The translations under genes and the position numbers were made by a program. Of a DNA stretch of 64,000 nucleotides, positions 16,156 to 26,100 are shown piece after piece. Numbering within the stretch: the first letter of the stretch is position 1; every line of letters begins with the position of its first letter. The DNA is from Rhodospirillales bacterium BBD 1991-14 (lineage in GTDB: Bacteria > Pseudomonadota > Alphaproteobacteria > Kiloniellales > Kiloniellaceae): NCBI GenBank assembly GCA_001657395.1, contig LYSY01000002.1:806001-870000 (forward strand). The letters are read 5' to 3'. A model generated the notes under the pieces. The model was not told where the DNA came from. It saw only the letters and a list, made by a program, of their open reading frames with translations, and made no database searches.

Positions 16156-17297
16156 GGGATCATCGCCGTCAGCTCGGCGCGGCGGTTGATGCCGAGCTTG
16201 GCATAGATGCGTTTGCGGTGGGTCTTCACCGTGTTCAGGCTGATGCCGAGGGCTTGCGCCACTTCGCCCTCGTCGCGGCTGCTGGCCAGGGTGCGTGCGA
16301 CACGCCACTCGCCGCGCGTCAGCCCCAGGGCCTTGCCCCACTCGCTCAGGCTTTGGATCGGCCGCGGGTCGGGATCGTTGATGGTGATCAGCGCCGTTGC
16401 CGCGATACCCGTGCTCCAGTAGACCTCGAACTCAAAGGGCGTGACCTCCGCCAGGTAGGGGCGCGCGCCCGAGGGACGCTCCACGGCGATCACCGTCGGC
16501 GGGCTGGGCTGGCTCTCCTCGTTCTCGCCGAGGCGCTGGGCCAGCGCCTGCAGCAGCCCGCGCTGCCCCTGACCGGAGTCAAGCACCAGCTTGCCGGCGC
16601 GCACTGTCAGGCCGTCAGCGGTGGAACTGAGGGTCTCGGCCAGCGCGTTCATGCGCACGACCTTGGCATTGCGGTCCACCAAAAAGGCGGCGCGGCCGAT
16701 CTGGTCCAGTGCCTCGAAGGCAGCGTCCATCGTCGCACCCATTTGGGTGACATGGCGCTCCACCTTGAGCCCGCGAATGACGTGGGTGGTGAGGGAGTCG
16801 AAGCGCGCGATCTCCAGGTCGTCCAGGGGAACCGCGGTTTCGTCCCGGTTCAGCGCGAGCTTCAGTTGCAGCTTGGAGTCCAGGCGCGACGTGAAGCGCG
16901 CAAGGTGAAAGGAATCGGCCTCTCTGGCGAAGTCCCGGTAATACTCGCTCTTCGCGAAGTCCCGCGGATCGCAGACGTCCTGCAGGCGTTGGATGGTCGG
17001 CGAAAAGGCGATCGGCACGCTGATCCGGAAGGGATCGAGGCGGTGATAGTAGGCAAAGTAGCGCTCGATGAAGTTATCGAGTTCGGTCGAGAGGTGTGCG
17101 GCGACCGGCATCGGCGTGATGTCCGAGGGGTCCAGGCGCAGCTGCCAGAGCTCGCAGCGCTCCAAGGCCAGGGCTGCAAAGGACGCATCGAAGGCAGCGG
17201 CGATGGACCGCAAGGCTGCGCGCCAGGTGATCTCACCGGTGGAGGCGCGGTAGACCTGCTCGACAAGGCCGTCGAAGGCTTGGCGATCGATTACCAT
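16143..17297 (-). CDS. LuxR-type transcription regulator, copy 1
   Basis: DNA-binding regulator of 384 residues, the same length as the copy at 28574. The C-terminal helix-turn-helix runs over about residues 325-380: LTRGEWRVARTL, GEVAQALGISLNTVKTHRKR, YAKLGINRRAELT. The N-terminal 300 residues contain no autoinducer or receiver domain I recognise. They share with copy 2 the stretches YHRLDPFR, DVCDPRDFAKSEYY and VERHVTQMGAT, and a PAS-like core (GRAAFLVDRNAKVVRMN). I start at ATG 17297 because it aligns with copy 2 (M-V-I-D versus M-V-V-D). A TCACCC palindrome lies 282 bases upstream. The stop lies in a 13-bp tandem repeat. Confidence 0.85.
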   Translation of the reverse strand: MVIDRQAFDGLVEQVYRASTGEITWRAALRSIAAAFDASFAALALERCELWQLRLDPSDITPMPVAAHLSTELDNFIERYFAYYHRLDPFRISVPIAFSPTIQRLQDVCDPRDFAKSEYYRDFAREADSFHLARFTSRLDSKLQLKLALNRDETAVPLDDLEIARFDSLTTHVIRGLKVERHVTQMGATMDAAFEALDQIGRAAFLVDRNAKVVRMNALAETLSSTADGLTVRAGKLVLDSGQGQRGLLQALAQRLGENEESQPSPPTVIAVERPSGARPYLAEVTPFEFEVYWSTGIAATALITINDPDPRPIQSLSEWGKALGLTRGEWRVARTLASSRDEGEVAQALGISLNTVKTHRKRIYAKLGINRRAELTAMIPGLR

Positions 17298-17578
17298 GCG
17301 CCGGCGGCCGGTTCGGATGCAGGTGTGCCGCACGCAACAGGGTGAAGGTGCGCTCCTTCCGTACCGGGCCGCGCCTGCAAACCGAAGAATGCCGGGTACA
17401 GAATCGTCTTACTCTGAGCGGGCTTCGGTTGGAGAACGCCACCCGCCGAACAGACTCCCCCGCGGGCGCCCACCCAGGGGCGCGCCGGCCGGTTGGCCTC
17501 TACGGCAAGTGTGAAAACGTTAAATTCCAACCCTCTACTCCCCGCCTGAAAGCTAGCGGTCGGAGAAGGGGCGGTGCG

Positions 17579-17594
17579 TCACCCTCAGGGGTGA
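17579..17594. promoter_or_regulatory. TCACCC...GGGTGA palindrome 1 (candidate LuxR operator)
   Basis: TCACCCTCAGGGGTGA has inverted TCACCC/GGGTGA arms. It lies 282 bases upstream of luxR copy 1. The same pattern recurs at 20001, 20078 and 28021, all near genes of the adhesin island. The binding protein is inferred, not shown. Confidence 0.5.
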
Positions 17595-17933
17595 TTAGCT
17601 CGGCGCTGATACAACCCCCCATAGTCTATGCGACTACGGTTAATTGCTTATGCGACCTCATTGTTTGGCATTGTCGGACTGGGCGAGTGCTAGGCGCCAA
17701 GCCACTTTTTTTGGCGCGGCCCGATCCGATGAACGGAGTTGCGATCAGTGCTTTACGTCCCTTCGCCTGATCGCCGGATGCTCACTCAATCGATCATCCA
17801 GTTCCCTTTATTGTAAGTGTTAAAGTCTCCCGTTTTAAGTGCGTTTTATGTACATTTCTAATAAGATTCTGATTCTTATAAGTGTAATCTAGATATTTTG
17901 TGATTCAAAACTGCTGAAACCGGGCAAAATACC

Positions 17934-17964
17934 CGACATAACGCCCTAATAGGGCGTTATGTCG
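17934..17964. terminator. long perfect inverted repeat after the DUF1612 gene
   Basis: CGACATAACGCCCTA and TAGGGCGTTATGTCG are perfect 15-base arms around one central base (17949). It lies 20 bases past the stop of the minus-strand DUF1612 gene. On the minus strand it is followed by GGGTATTTTG. It probably acts as a terminator, possibly bidirectional. Confidence 0.6.
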
Positions 17965-17983
17965 AATCGCATGGTAATTGGCT

Positions 17984-19060
17984 CTACGATGCCAAACTAT
18001 AAACCCTGTTTTTGGGCTTACCGGTAATTTCGCGGACAACATCTTCCGCAATGAGTTCTTGAAGAAGCCAGTTCGAACCTTGGGCCGTCAGCTCCAGCCG
18101 GCGCTTGATGAAGCGCGTCGAGAGGGCCGGGTAGTTCAGGAACAGCCAGGCCAGGTGAGGCAGGCGCGACCCCGCGCCATGGCGGGTCAGCAGCTCGACA
18201 AGGCGCGCGCGCCCGCGCGCGATGCTGTGGTGCTCGTCCAGGCCGGCATTTGCCGCTACCTGAACGGCTTCGCAGAATTGACGGATCCAGGCATCCAGCG
18301 GCGTGGCGCTGTCCAGGTGCCGGCGGGTCTCCTGCAGGCCCGCAGCCAGGCAGACGGTCATGCCTTTTGTCTTGCCCCAATGCCAGAGCAGCAGGGGGGC
18401 CAGCAGCAGGCCGATCTCCGTGCCGTAGCGATTGAGCGGCTTGATCCGCTGCCAGACGCGCAAGGCCATCGCGGCGGCCGGGACCGCCGGCGTCGACTCC
18501 AGCTCGCCGACCACGTCGAGCCAGCGCTGCAGGCGGTCCATGCTTGCGGTCCGTCGCCCATCTTCGGTGCGGTCCCCTTCCATGGACCCATCGCTTTCCT
18601 CGCCCTCATCGAGGATCTCCGTCAGGCGTTGCTCCAGGGCGAGAAGACCTTCCACGGTCAGCGTTTTCGCCGGTCCGGCCCGGCCGATCTGACGCCTTAA
18701 CGACAGCAGGGCCTTGGCCTTGATCCAAGCGGCGCTGGGGCGGCTTGGCAGGCTCTGGGCGTCGACCAGGACCAGATCTTCCATGGCGACGGTCTCGCCC
18801 TCGAGGGCGACCAGGGCCGAAACCTCCTTGAAGTCTGCGCGGCAGATCCAGGAATGGCGCAGATCGCTGGAGAGAAGCTGTTGTTCCAGACGCGCAAGTC
18901 TGTCCTCGGCCAGGCTCCAGGCGCGCGCGAAGCTCTCCCACGGCAGGCCGAGAGCGTAACGCTTGCCCGATCGTTCCGGGCCCCGCAGCAGGCGTTCGTG
19001 CTGCAGTTCATGCGTCAGGGGATTTGCTTTGACAGCGGCTGCTTGGGAGGAGGCCTGCAT
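17984..19060 (-). CDS. DUF1612/helix-turn-helix protein (Fic-like fold)
   Basis: Protein of 358 residues. The family resembles plasmid-associated 'RHE_PE00001'-type proteins with a DUF1612 core and a C-terminal winged helix. Seen features are an N-terminal LPWESFARAWSLAEDRLARLEQ, a central WICRADFKEVSALVALEGETVAMEDLVL, a degenerate Fic-like region WQRIKPLNRYGTEIGLLLAPLLLW (the H-P-F-x-x-G-N-G-R motif is altered), and a C-terminal winged-helix stretch SNWLLQELIAEDVVREITGKPKNRVYSL. Catalytic activity is doubtful. Translation starts at ATG 19060 with AAGGA seven bases upstream. It lies in the adhesin island, upstream of luxR copy 1 on the same strand. The role is unknown; a regulatory part in the island is a guess. 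Confidence 0.6.
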   Translation of the reverse strand: MQASSQAAAVKANPLTHELQHERLLRGPERSGKRYALGLPWESFARAWSLAEDRLARLEQQLLSSDLRHSWICRADFKEVSALVALEGETVAMEDLVLVDAQSLPSRPSAAWIKAKALLSLRRQIGRAGPAKTLTVEGLLALEQRLTEILDEGEESDGSMEGDRTEDGRRTASMDRLQRWLDVVGELESTPAVPAAAMALRVWQRIKPLNRYGTEIGLLLAPLLLWHWGKTKGMTVCLAAGLQETRRHLDSATPLDAWIRQFCEAVQVAANAGLDEHHSIARGRARLVELLTRHGAGSRLPHLAWLFLNYPALSTRFIKRRLELTAQGSNWLLQELIAEDVVREITGKPKNRVYSLAS

Positions 19061-19137
19061 GGCTTGGTCCTTTTGCTGGAGGGGGCTTTGGCGCGCCGTT
19101 CGGCTCTGTACGGCCCCTCCGTTCGGTTAGGGGCCGT

Positions 19138-19749
19138 CTAGGTCACAATGGAGCGCCACAGCGCGAAGGGACTTCCCGGTTCCTCGCGGGCGACCCAGCG
19201 GTAGGGCAGGGCGCGCCACGGCAAGACGCCGGGCCTGCGGTTGTCGAGTGCGTAGGTGCCGCGGCTGGTATGGGCCAGGAGCACGGCATGGCCCTGCCCC
19301 GTCTCGGCGTAGCAGATCGCAAGGGTCAGGCTGTTGCGCGGCCATCCGAAACGCGTGACCAGCAGTTCCAGCTTGCGGATCGCAAAGTCTTCACAGTCGC
19401 CAGATGCGGCCGCCGGCTCCCAGATTTCACGGCTGTCCAGGCGGAAGCGGACCTCGGTGTTGACCAGGCGGTTGACATGGTCCAGTTCCGCCTCGCGGAT
19501 ACGAGAGGACGCCACGCTGGCCAGTGCCTTCTTGCCCGGATGCAAAGAGGGATGCTGCTTCAGCATTCTGAGCCACGCGCCGGGCGCGTTGGTGAAGTCG
19601 CCATTGCCGATCGGCGTCGAGGGCGGCAGAGGTTCTGGCAGGATCGCAAGGTTCGCCTGCGCGCGCTGCGGCAGGAGCGCAAGCGCCAGGGAGCTTGCAG
19701 AGATGGCGAGAAATCGGCGTCTTGCCGGAAGAGGTCGTCGTGACGGCAT
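19138..19749 (-). CDS. lapG: LapG-type transglutaminase-like periplasmic cysteine protease
   Basis: Exported protease of 203 residues of the bacterial transglutaminase-like cysteine protease family (DUF920/LapG). The catalytic triad is visible: Cys119 in SGDCEDFA, His154 in GQGHAVLL, and Asp169 in TYALDN. The N-terminus has a twin-arginine-like signal (ARRRFLAISA) with cleavage likely after AQA near residue 32. LapG enzymes cleave the N-terminus of LapA-type adhesins in the periplasm and release the cells from the surface; in known systems c-di-GMP via LapD inhibits them. ATG 19749 is chosen because AAGGAG lies six bases upstream; the longer frame is spurious. The giant RTX protein is transcribed divergently next door, a likely substrate. 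No lapD is seen in this window. Confidence 0.85.
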   Translation of the reverse strand: MPSRRPLPARRRFLAISASSLALALLPQRAQANLAILPEPLPPSTPIGNGDFTNAPGAWLRMLKQHPSLHPGKKALASVASSRIREAELDHVNRLVNTEVRFRLDSREIWEPAAASGDCEDFAIRKLELLVTRFGWPRNSLTLAICYAETGQGHAVLLAHTSRGTYALDNRRPGVLPWRALPYRWVAREEPGSPFALWRSIVT

Positions 19750-20000
19750 CCGTGGCTCCTTCGCTCGACCGGACCGGCTGCGCGCAGACGCCTGTGGCGC
19801 GACTTGCTGTCCCGCGTCCGCCGCTGCCGTTCCCGGCCGGCTATGTCTGCTGCCTCTTCTGAGCTGTCCGCCTGGGCGCCCTGCCTGTACGGTCGGGTCG
19901 CGACCGTCTCCAGTGGCTGCCGGGCGCAATCTATGCGTTCAGAGAGAGACCCAACGTTCTGTCGTGCCTCTAGACCTACGCCTTTGCAGAGACCCTGCCG

Positions 20001-20016
20001 TCACCCTGTGAGGTGA
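20001..20016. promoter_or_regulatory. palindrome 2 (candidate LuxR operator)
   Basis: TCACCCTGTGAGGTGA is an imperfect TCACC/GGTGA palindrome in the LapG-adhesin divergent region. Confidence 0.4.
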
Positions 20017-20068
20017 CGTTAATCAAATGATTTGTTTAGGTATTGCCGGATGCTTTGGCTTAGGCCAC

Positions 20069-20093
20069 GGGTGAGAATCACCCTCTAGGGTGA
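20069..20093. promoter_or_regulatory. palindrome 3 plus adjacent half-site (candidate LuxR operator)
   Basis: TCACCCTCTAGGGTGA at 20078-20093 has perfect seven-base arms around a two-base centre. A further GGGTGA half-site lies three bases before it at 20069-20074. A GTG inside this site is in frame with the adhesin, but I take it to be operator, not start. Confidence 0.55.
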
Positions 20094-20170
20094 CGCCTTG
20101 GCGCAACCCCCGGTCCTATGGTCACCAGTCGGGGATAGACCCAAGTGTGGACAGAAGGGGCACACCGAAA

Positions 20171-23100
20171 ATGGAGCGAGTTGATGGCCATGGGCGCCTG
20201 GACGGCGTCATGGAACAGGACGTTGCGGACCTGCAGTCCGCGACGCCCAGCGAACAGGAGCACCTGGCCAGCGCGCAGCAGCAGCTACACGGTCAGGCCC
20301 AGGCTGCGGTCGAAGTCGCCGCACCGAAAGCCGGTGAAACCATCACCATCGTCAGCGAGCCGGGTGCGGTCTACGCGCTCGACGTCCTCGCCGAGGACGC
20401 GCGCTTTCAGGTCGACGGTGAGGACATTGTCCTTATCTTCGATGCCGACGGCGACGGCACCGCGGACTCCCGGATTGTCTTTCTGAAGCTTGCCGGCATG
20501 GCCGAGGAGGCGGATGCACCGCTGCTCCAGGTCGCGGGTGTGGACTACGATGTCTCCGCCCTGCTCGATGTGGCGCTTTCCCTGCCGGAGGGCACGGAGC
20601 CGGGCTCACTGCCGCAAACCCCGGCAGGCCCGCCTGCGGAAACCGCGGGTGGCGAGGGCAGTGCAGCCGCCAAGGGAGGCGGCGCGACCCAGTATCAGGA
20701 CAACCTCGGCGAGACGGTCGTCTCCGAAGCCATTGACGCGCTCGCCGGCGTGGGCGGGCCCACCGGTGCGGCAGGAGTTTCTTCCGGAAGCGTGTTCACG
20801 GGCCTGCCCCTGCTCGTCAGCGACGCGCCGGAGATCTTCGTGGCGCCGTCGTCACCGGTATCGGTAGACAGCGGCCCCACCATCGAAACCGTGGCCGGCC
20901 AGTTGGTCGACGGCTACATCGCCAACGCCACCGTGTTCCGGGATGCCAACGGGAACGGCGAGCTGGATGAAGGCGAGGTTTTCGGAACCACCGACATCAA
21001 CGGCAACTTCTCGCTGACCGGCGGCAGCGGTCCGCTGGTCGCCTTCGGCGGCACCGACATCTCGACGGGCCTGGCCTTCGAGGGCGTGCTGAAGGCGCCG
21101 GAAGGCTCGACCGTCATCACCCCGCTGACCACCCTGGTACAGCAGTTGGTCGAGGGCGGCTCGGATGCCGCGACGGCGGAGACCCAGGTCAAGGAAGCAC
21201 TGGGGATCGATGAAGGCTTCGACCTGAACAATACCGATCCGGTGGCGGCCGCTGCTGGCGGCGACACTGAGGCGCTGGAGGTCGTCAAAGCCGGCATCCA
21301 GGTGGCCAACACGGCAACCCAGGTGAAGGCGGCGCTGGAAGGGGCCGGCGCAACCGACACTGAAGCGGCTTCCAATGCGGCCTTTCAGGCGATTGCAGAG
21401 AAGATCGCCGAGAATGCGGAAAATGAGGTCGATACCGATCTCGGCAATGACAGCCAGATCGGCGATGTCCTGGAAGATGCGGCGCAGACTCATCAGGACA
21501 ACACCGGCGAAACCACCGCCGATGATCTGAGCGAAGATGACATTGATAACGCGACGAGCGTCATCGCCACGACCAATGAAGCTGTGGAAGACATCGACAT
21601 CGATGAGAACAGCGATGCCATCGAGGTGTTGACCGATCTGGCCGAAGTTGCCCAGGTGGCGCAGAAAGAGGCGGCTGAAGCTATTGAAGAGAGCGTCGAA
21701 CAAGGCAGCAGTCAAGCCATCGACAACTTCGATATAGACGACGCCATAGACAACGCAGTTGTCGGCGACGTCGATGGTGCCGATGTGCTGACCGAAGGCG
21801 ACGATAGTGTCGTCGGCACGAATGCCGGCGAGAGCTTTGACGGGCTGGGTGGGAACGACACCATCGATGGCGGCGGCGGCGCGGATGCCATAAGCGGCGG
21901 CGCCGGCGATGATGTCCTCTACGGGGGCGATGGTAACGACGTTCTGTCTGGCGGTACCGGCGACGACCTGATTTTCGGTGGGGCCGACAATGACGACATT
22001 ATCGGCGGCCCCGGCAGCGACACCATCGATGGCGGTGACGGCATTGACGTCGCACGCTTCGACGCGGAGGTCGGCGGGTTCACCTTCGCCGGCGGGCCGG
22101 ATGGCGCGATCCTGGTCACCGAGACGTCCAGCGGCGACACCGACACCATCACCAACGTGGAAAGCTTCACCTTCGGCGGCACCACTGTTCTGTTGGTCGG
22201 CGCAGGGCATCCCTTCGCTTCTATCCAAGACGCGATCGATGCCGCCGACGAGGGCGACGTCATCCTGGTGGCGGACGGGGACTACGGAGCCATCACCATC
22301 GACAAATCCCTGACCCTGCTGGCGATTGGCGACGACGTCACGATCACCGGCCCGGGCCAGAGCCAGCAGGCGGCGATCCGGGTTGAAAGCGGCGTCGATG
22401 ACGTGGTCATCGGTGGTGCGAACAACGGCTTTGACATCGACGCCGAGGCCGGCGATCTGGCAGCGATCTATCTGGTCGGCGGGAACGACGGCGTCGTCAT
22501 TGAAGGCAACGATGTAGACGGTGAGACGGGCAGCGCGCTGCTGACCGGCGGTATCGGCGGCGGCGTCACCGATTTGACCGTGCGCGGCAATGATCTGTCT
22601 GCCGACGGCCCGACGGCCGTGGTCTACAACAACGGCGAGGCCAGCCTGGGTTCCGCCAATGCCTCCAGCGACGTCAAGATCCTGGACAACACCATCTCCG
22701 GCGGCGAAGACGCCGGCCTGCTTCTGGGCATCGAGGCCGACGACGCTGTCATCACCGGCAACACGTTCAATGGGGAAAGCGCTGACTTCGGCCTCTTGGA
22801 GATCTTCGGCGAGAACGCCGTCATCACCGGCAACGACTTCAATGGCGGCGGCTTCGTGCCGGCGATCCGCGACAGCTTTGACAACTACGATGACGACGGC
22901 CTGATCGCCGGCAACACCTTCGACGGTGTGGCGGTCCCTGTGCTCAGCCCGGATGCAGCGATCACGATTGATGCCGACCAACTGGGCGATGAAGTAACGG
23001 CACTGGATATCTCGAGCCTCAGTGGCGTGGCAGCAACCTTCACCAGCCTGGGCAACCTGACCGAGATCACCACATCGGGCGGTCAGAGCCTACAGCTCGA

Positions 23101-26100
23101 CGGCAGTCAGATTGATACGATCTCTGAGGCGGACGGGACGCTGATCGTGTCCGGCGGTGCGGCCGTGAATGTCGTAAGCGCCGGCCTCGTGCTTCCCAAC
23201 GACGGGACGGCGCCCAGTGTGAACAACCTGCTTGCGCTGGAGTTTGCCGGCCTGGCGGACCAACAGTCTCTGATCCCGGAAAACCTGACGGTCGACGGCA
23301 GTCACGCCAATGCCTTCGCGGCCTTCTGGATTCCGCTGGACCAAGCCTATGTCGGGGCGGCGGACTACTACAACCTGGAGGTCAACACGGCCTTTGCCTA
23401 TCTCGGCAACGACTATGCGCGCTACCTCGAAGCCGGCGGCGAGGCGCTGTTGGATCTGGTGAAAGTCTCGGATACCCGGTTGCAGACGCTGCATGACAAC
23501 CTGCTCGGTAATCTGGGTGACGGCCCGATTGCCAGCCGCTTTACGAACCAGGGAGAGGACGACCCCCGGACGCAGGCGGGGGCTTTGTTCGGCGACCGCC
23601 CCTATCACGCCGGCAACGTCACGGAGGTTAACGGCGAGTTCGTCTATTCCGACTTCTTGGCGGCCTCCGGGACCGTTGGCTGGGATCTCGCCCACGGTAT
23701 CGATTATCCCGACGGCCTGCCGGCCCCCTACGACGTGCTCGATGGGGACAACGTCCTGACCGGCGCGAGCCAGGACTACTTCTTTGGCGGTGGCGGCAAC
23801 GATACGATCACTGGAGATGACGGTGAGGACACGGCTTCCTACTTCGGAGAACGCCTCGATTTCGACATCTCCGGCGACAGCGAAGGCGGCGTCACTGTAA
23901 CCGACGGAAACGCGAACGACGGTGATGAGGGCAGCGACAGTCTGTCCGATATCGAGACACTGCAGTTCTCCGACGGGACGGTGAGGTTCGAGGCAGCCCT
24001 GCAGCGGGGCGTCCCGGAAACCACGGCCGGCGGCGGCAACGAGGACAGCGACAACTTCCACCCCGGGACCGGCAATTCCAACGAGAACTTTGTCATCCAC
24101 GACAATACCGAGGCGCAGATCGAGGTCGCCATCAAGGCCAAGGTCCGCTTCCAGGGCGACCCGGATTCGGAGGGCCTGACCTACTTCGTCGAGACCGGCG
24201 TCACGCCGGGGTCCTCGACGGGGCTCTGGAACTTCGACTACAGCATCGTGGACTACGGCGCCGCCGATATTTCCGGAGACACCTACAGCATCTCCATCGT
24301 GGCCGACTTTACGGACGTCCACGGCAACACGACCCAAGGGGTTATGGTCTTCGACCCCATCGCCCATCGGACGGAGACCGGCGAGGACTACTATCAGGAT
24401 GCCAGCGGCGCGACGGACGGGCTGCAGAACTCGCAGAACATCGGCTGGTACTTTAACGACTACGATCCCTCGGCGCCCGGCAGCTACGACTTCGTGCTGA
24501 CGGTCCGTGACGCAGAATCGGGTGAGGTTGTTGGCCAGAGCGAGATGCGCGTCGAAGTGTCGGCAAACTTCGAAGTGAGCGAAGGGGAGTCGATCCAGGC
24601 CGCAATTGATGCGGCCTCAGACGGAGATACCATTCTGGTAGGTCCCGGCACCTACGATGAAAACCTGACGATCGACAAGCAGATCACCCTGATCGGTGCG
24701 CAAAGCGGGATCGATCCCACCGGGGACGGCGGCCGCGGCGGCGCGGAGACCGTGATCAACGGCAACATCGCGGTCACGGTGGGCGCCGACAACGCGACCA
24801 TCGACGGCTTTACGCTCAACAAAGGTGCGGGCAACGTCGGCATCAGCCTGGAGACCGGTGCCACAGACATTACGATCCAGAACAATATCCTCAACGGCGG
24901 CGCGGTCGGCGACTTCAGTGCTGGTACGCGCGGCATCGTCAACGCCGACAACGGTGGCAACACGGGCCTGACGGTCAGTCAGAACAGTTTCAGCGGCTGG
25001 CGCACCGGCCTCTATGTGGAAGAAGGCGCGCCCGGGGCGGTCATCTCCGGCAACGACTTCGACGGCAACCTGGTCGGTCTGGCCTTCGAGGAGCCGGACG
25101 GTCAGGTGGTCACCGGCAACAGCTTCACCAACAATCAGCAGGAAGGCATCGGGCTTGGCGCCAAGGACGGCAGCCGTGAGGTGGTCCTGGACGGCAACAC
25201 CTTTACCGGGAATGGCGGCCAGCCGGTCGGTGTCTACAGCGACGGTGACGGGATCACCGTGACGAGCAACGACGCCGGAACGGGAGGGGTCCTGGTGCTG
25301 CAGGACGGCGCCACCGACGTCGAGCTTCTTGGCGAGGGCGGGCTCTCTGTTACGGGTAACAGCGGTGACAACGAAATCACCGGCAACAACGGCGCCAATG
25401 CCCTCGATGGTGCCGGCGGGGCGGACACTCTGGCGGGTGGCTTCGGCGACGATTCGCTGGTTGGCGGCGAAGGCAACGATGTCCTCTATGGCAATGGCGA
25501 CGATATCGTTGCCACTTTCTCCACGGACTTCAGCGAGTTCGCCGCAGGGCCGATAACCGATGGCGAAAACGATTGGATCCTGCGGGGCAACGCTGACCGC
25601 GACCAGGAGATCGTCGATCTGGGCGGTGACAGAGGCAATGTGTTCAGGATCTCCAGCGACCCTTCCATAACCGATTTCGCCGGGCCCTATTCGCCTGTCG
25701 TGAAGAACAGCTCGGGCGAGGCGGAAACCGTTGGAGAGCCGCTGACGTCAGCCGACTTCGATACCATCCGGGTCACCTACGATTTCAGACCGGTCAGTGA
25801 TGTGCCGGACTCTTCCCGTGTCGAGGTCGACTTCGGCCGTGCCGGCAGTGCCGACCGGATCAACTTCATGGTCCTCGAGTGGGATGCCAGCGTCGGTCTG
25901 CGGATTGCCACAAACGAGGCCACGACGACCAACGACGAGTGGTACACCAATGACTTTACCGCCTTTTCCGGCAATCGAACGGTGGTCGAGGGATTGGATG
26001 CCGATGGTGCGCAGTGGCATCAGTTGGAGATGGTGCTGCGCTTCAACGACGGTGCGGACAACGATGTGATCGAGATTTATCTCGACGGTCAGTTGATCGG

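Larger units (their letters stand above)
17298..17983. other. 686-base intergenic region, AT-rich in part, upstream of luxR copy 1
   Basis: No credible gene; the ORFs here are short and lack conserved features. Contents are a GGGTGA half-site near 17340, a TCACCC palindrome at 17579-17594, and an AT-rich stretch from about 17800 to 17930 (TAAGTGTTAAAG, TTATAAGTGTAATC), which stands out against the high-GC neighbours. A long hairpin at 17934-17964 sits at the 3' end of the DUF1612 gene. The AT-rich part may hold promoters or mark transferred DNA. Confidence 0.5.
19750..20170. promoter_or_regulatory. 420-base divergent regulatory region between the LapG-type gene and the adhesin gene
   Basis: No coding sequence. 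It contains the palindromes at 20001-20016 and 20078-20093, 77 bases apart centre to centre, and a low-GC patch around 20017-20050. Divergent promoters for protease and adhesin are expected here. Confidence 0.6.

Noticed and set aside
17342-17770. 142-codon open frame in the region upstream of luxR copy 1
   Set aside because: No motif, crosses the palindrome at 17579, and composition unlike neighbouring genes.
20090-20170. Upstream GTG start for the adhesin at 20090
   Set aside because: It lies inside a palindrome shared with other promoters, and ATG 20171 begins a plausible head.
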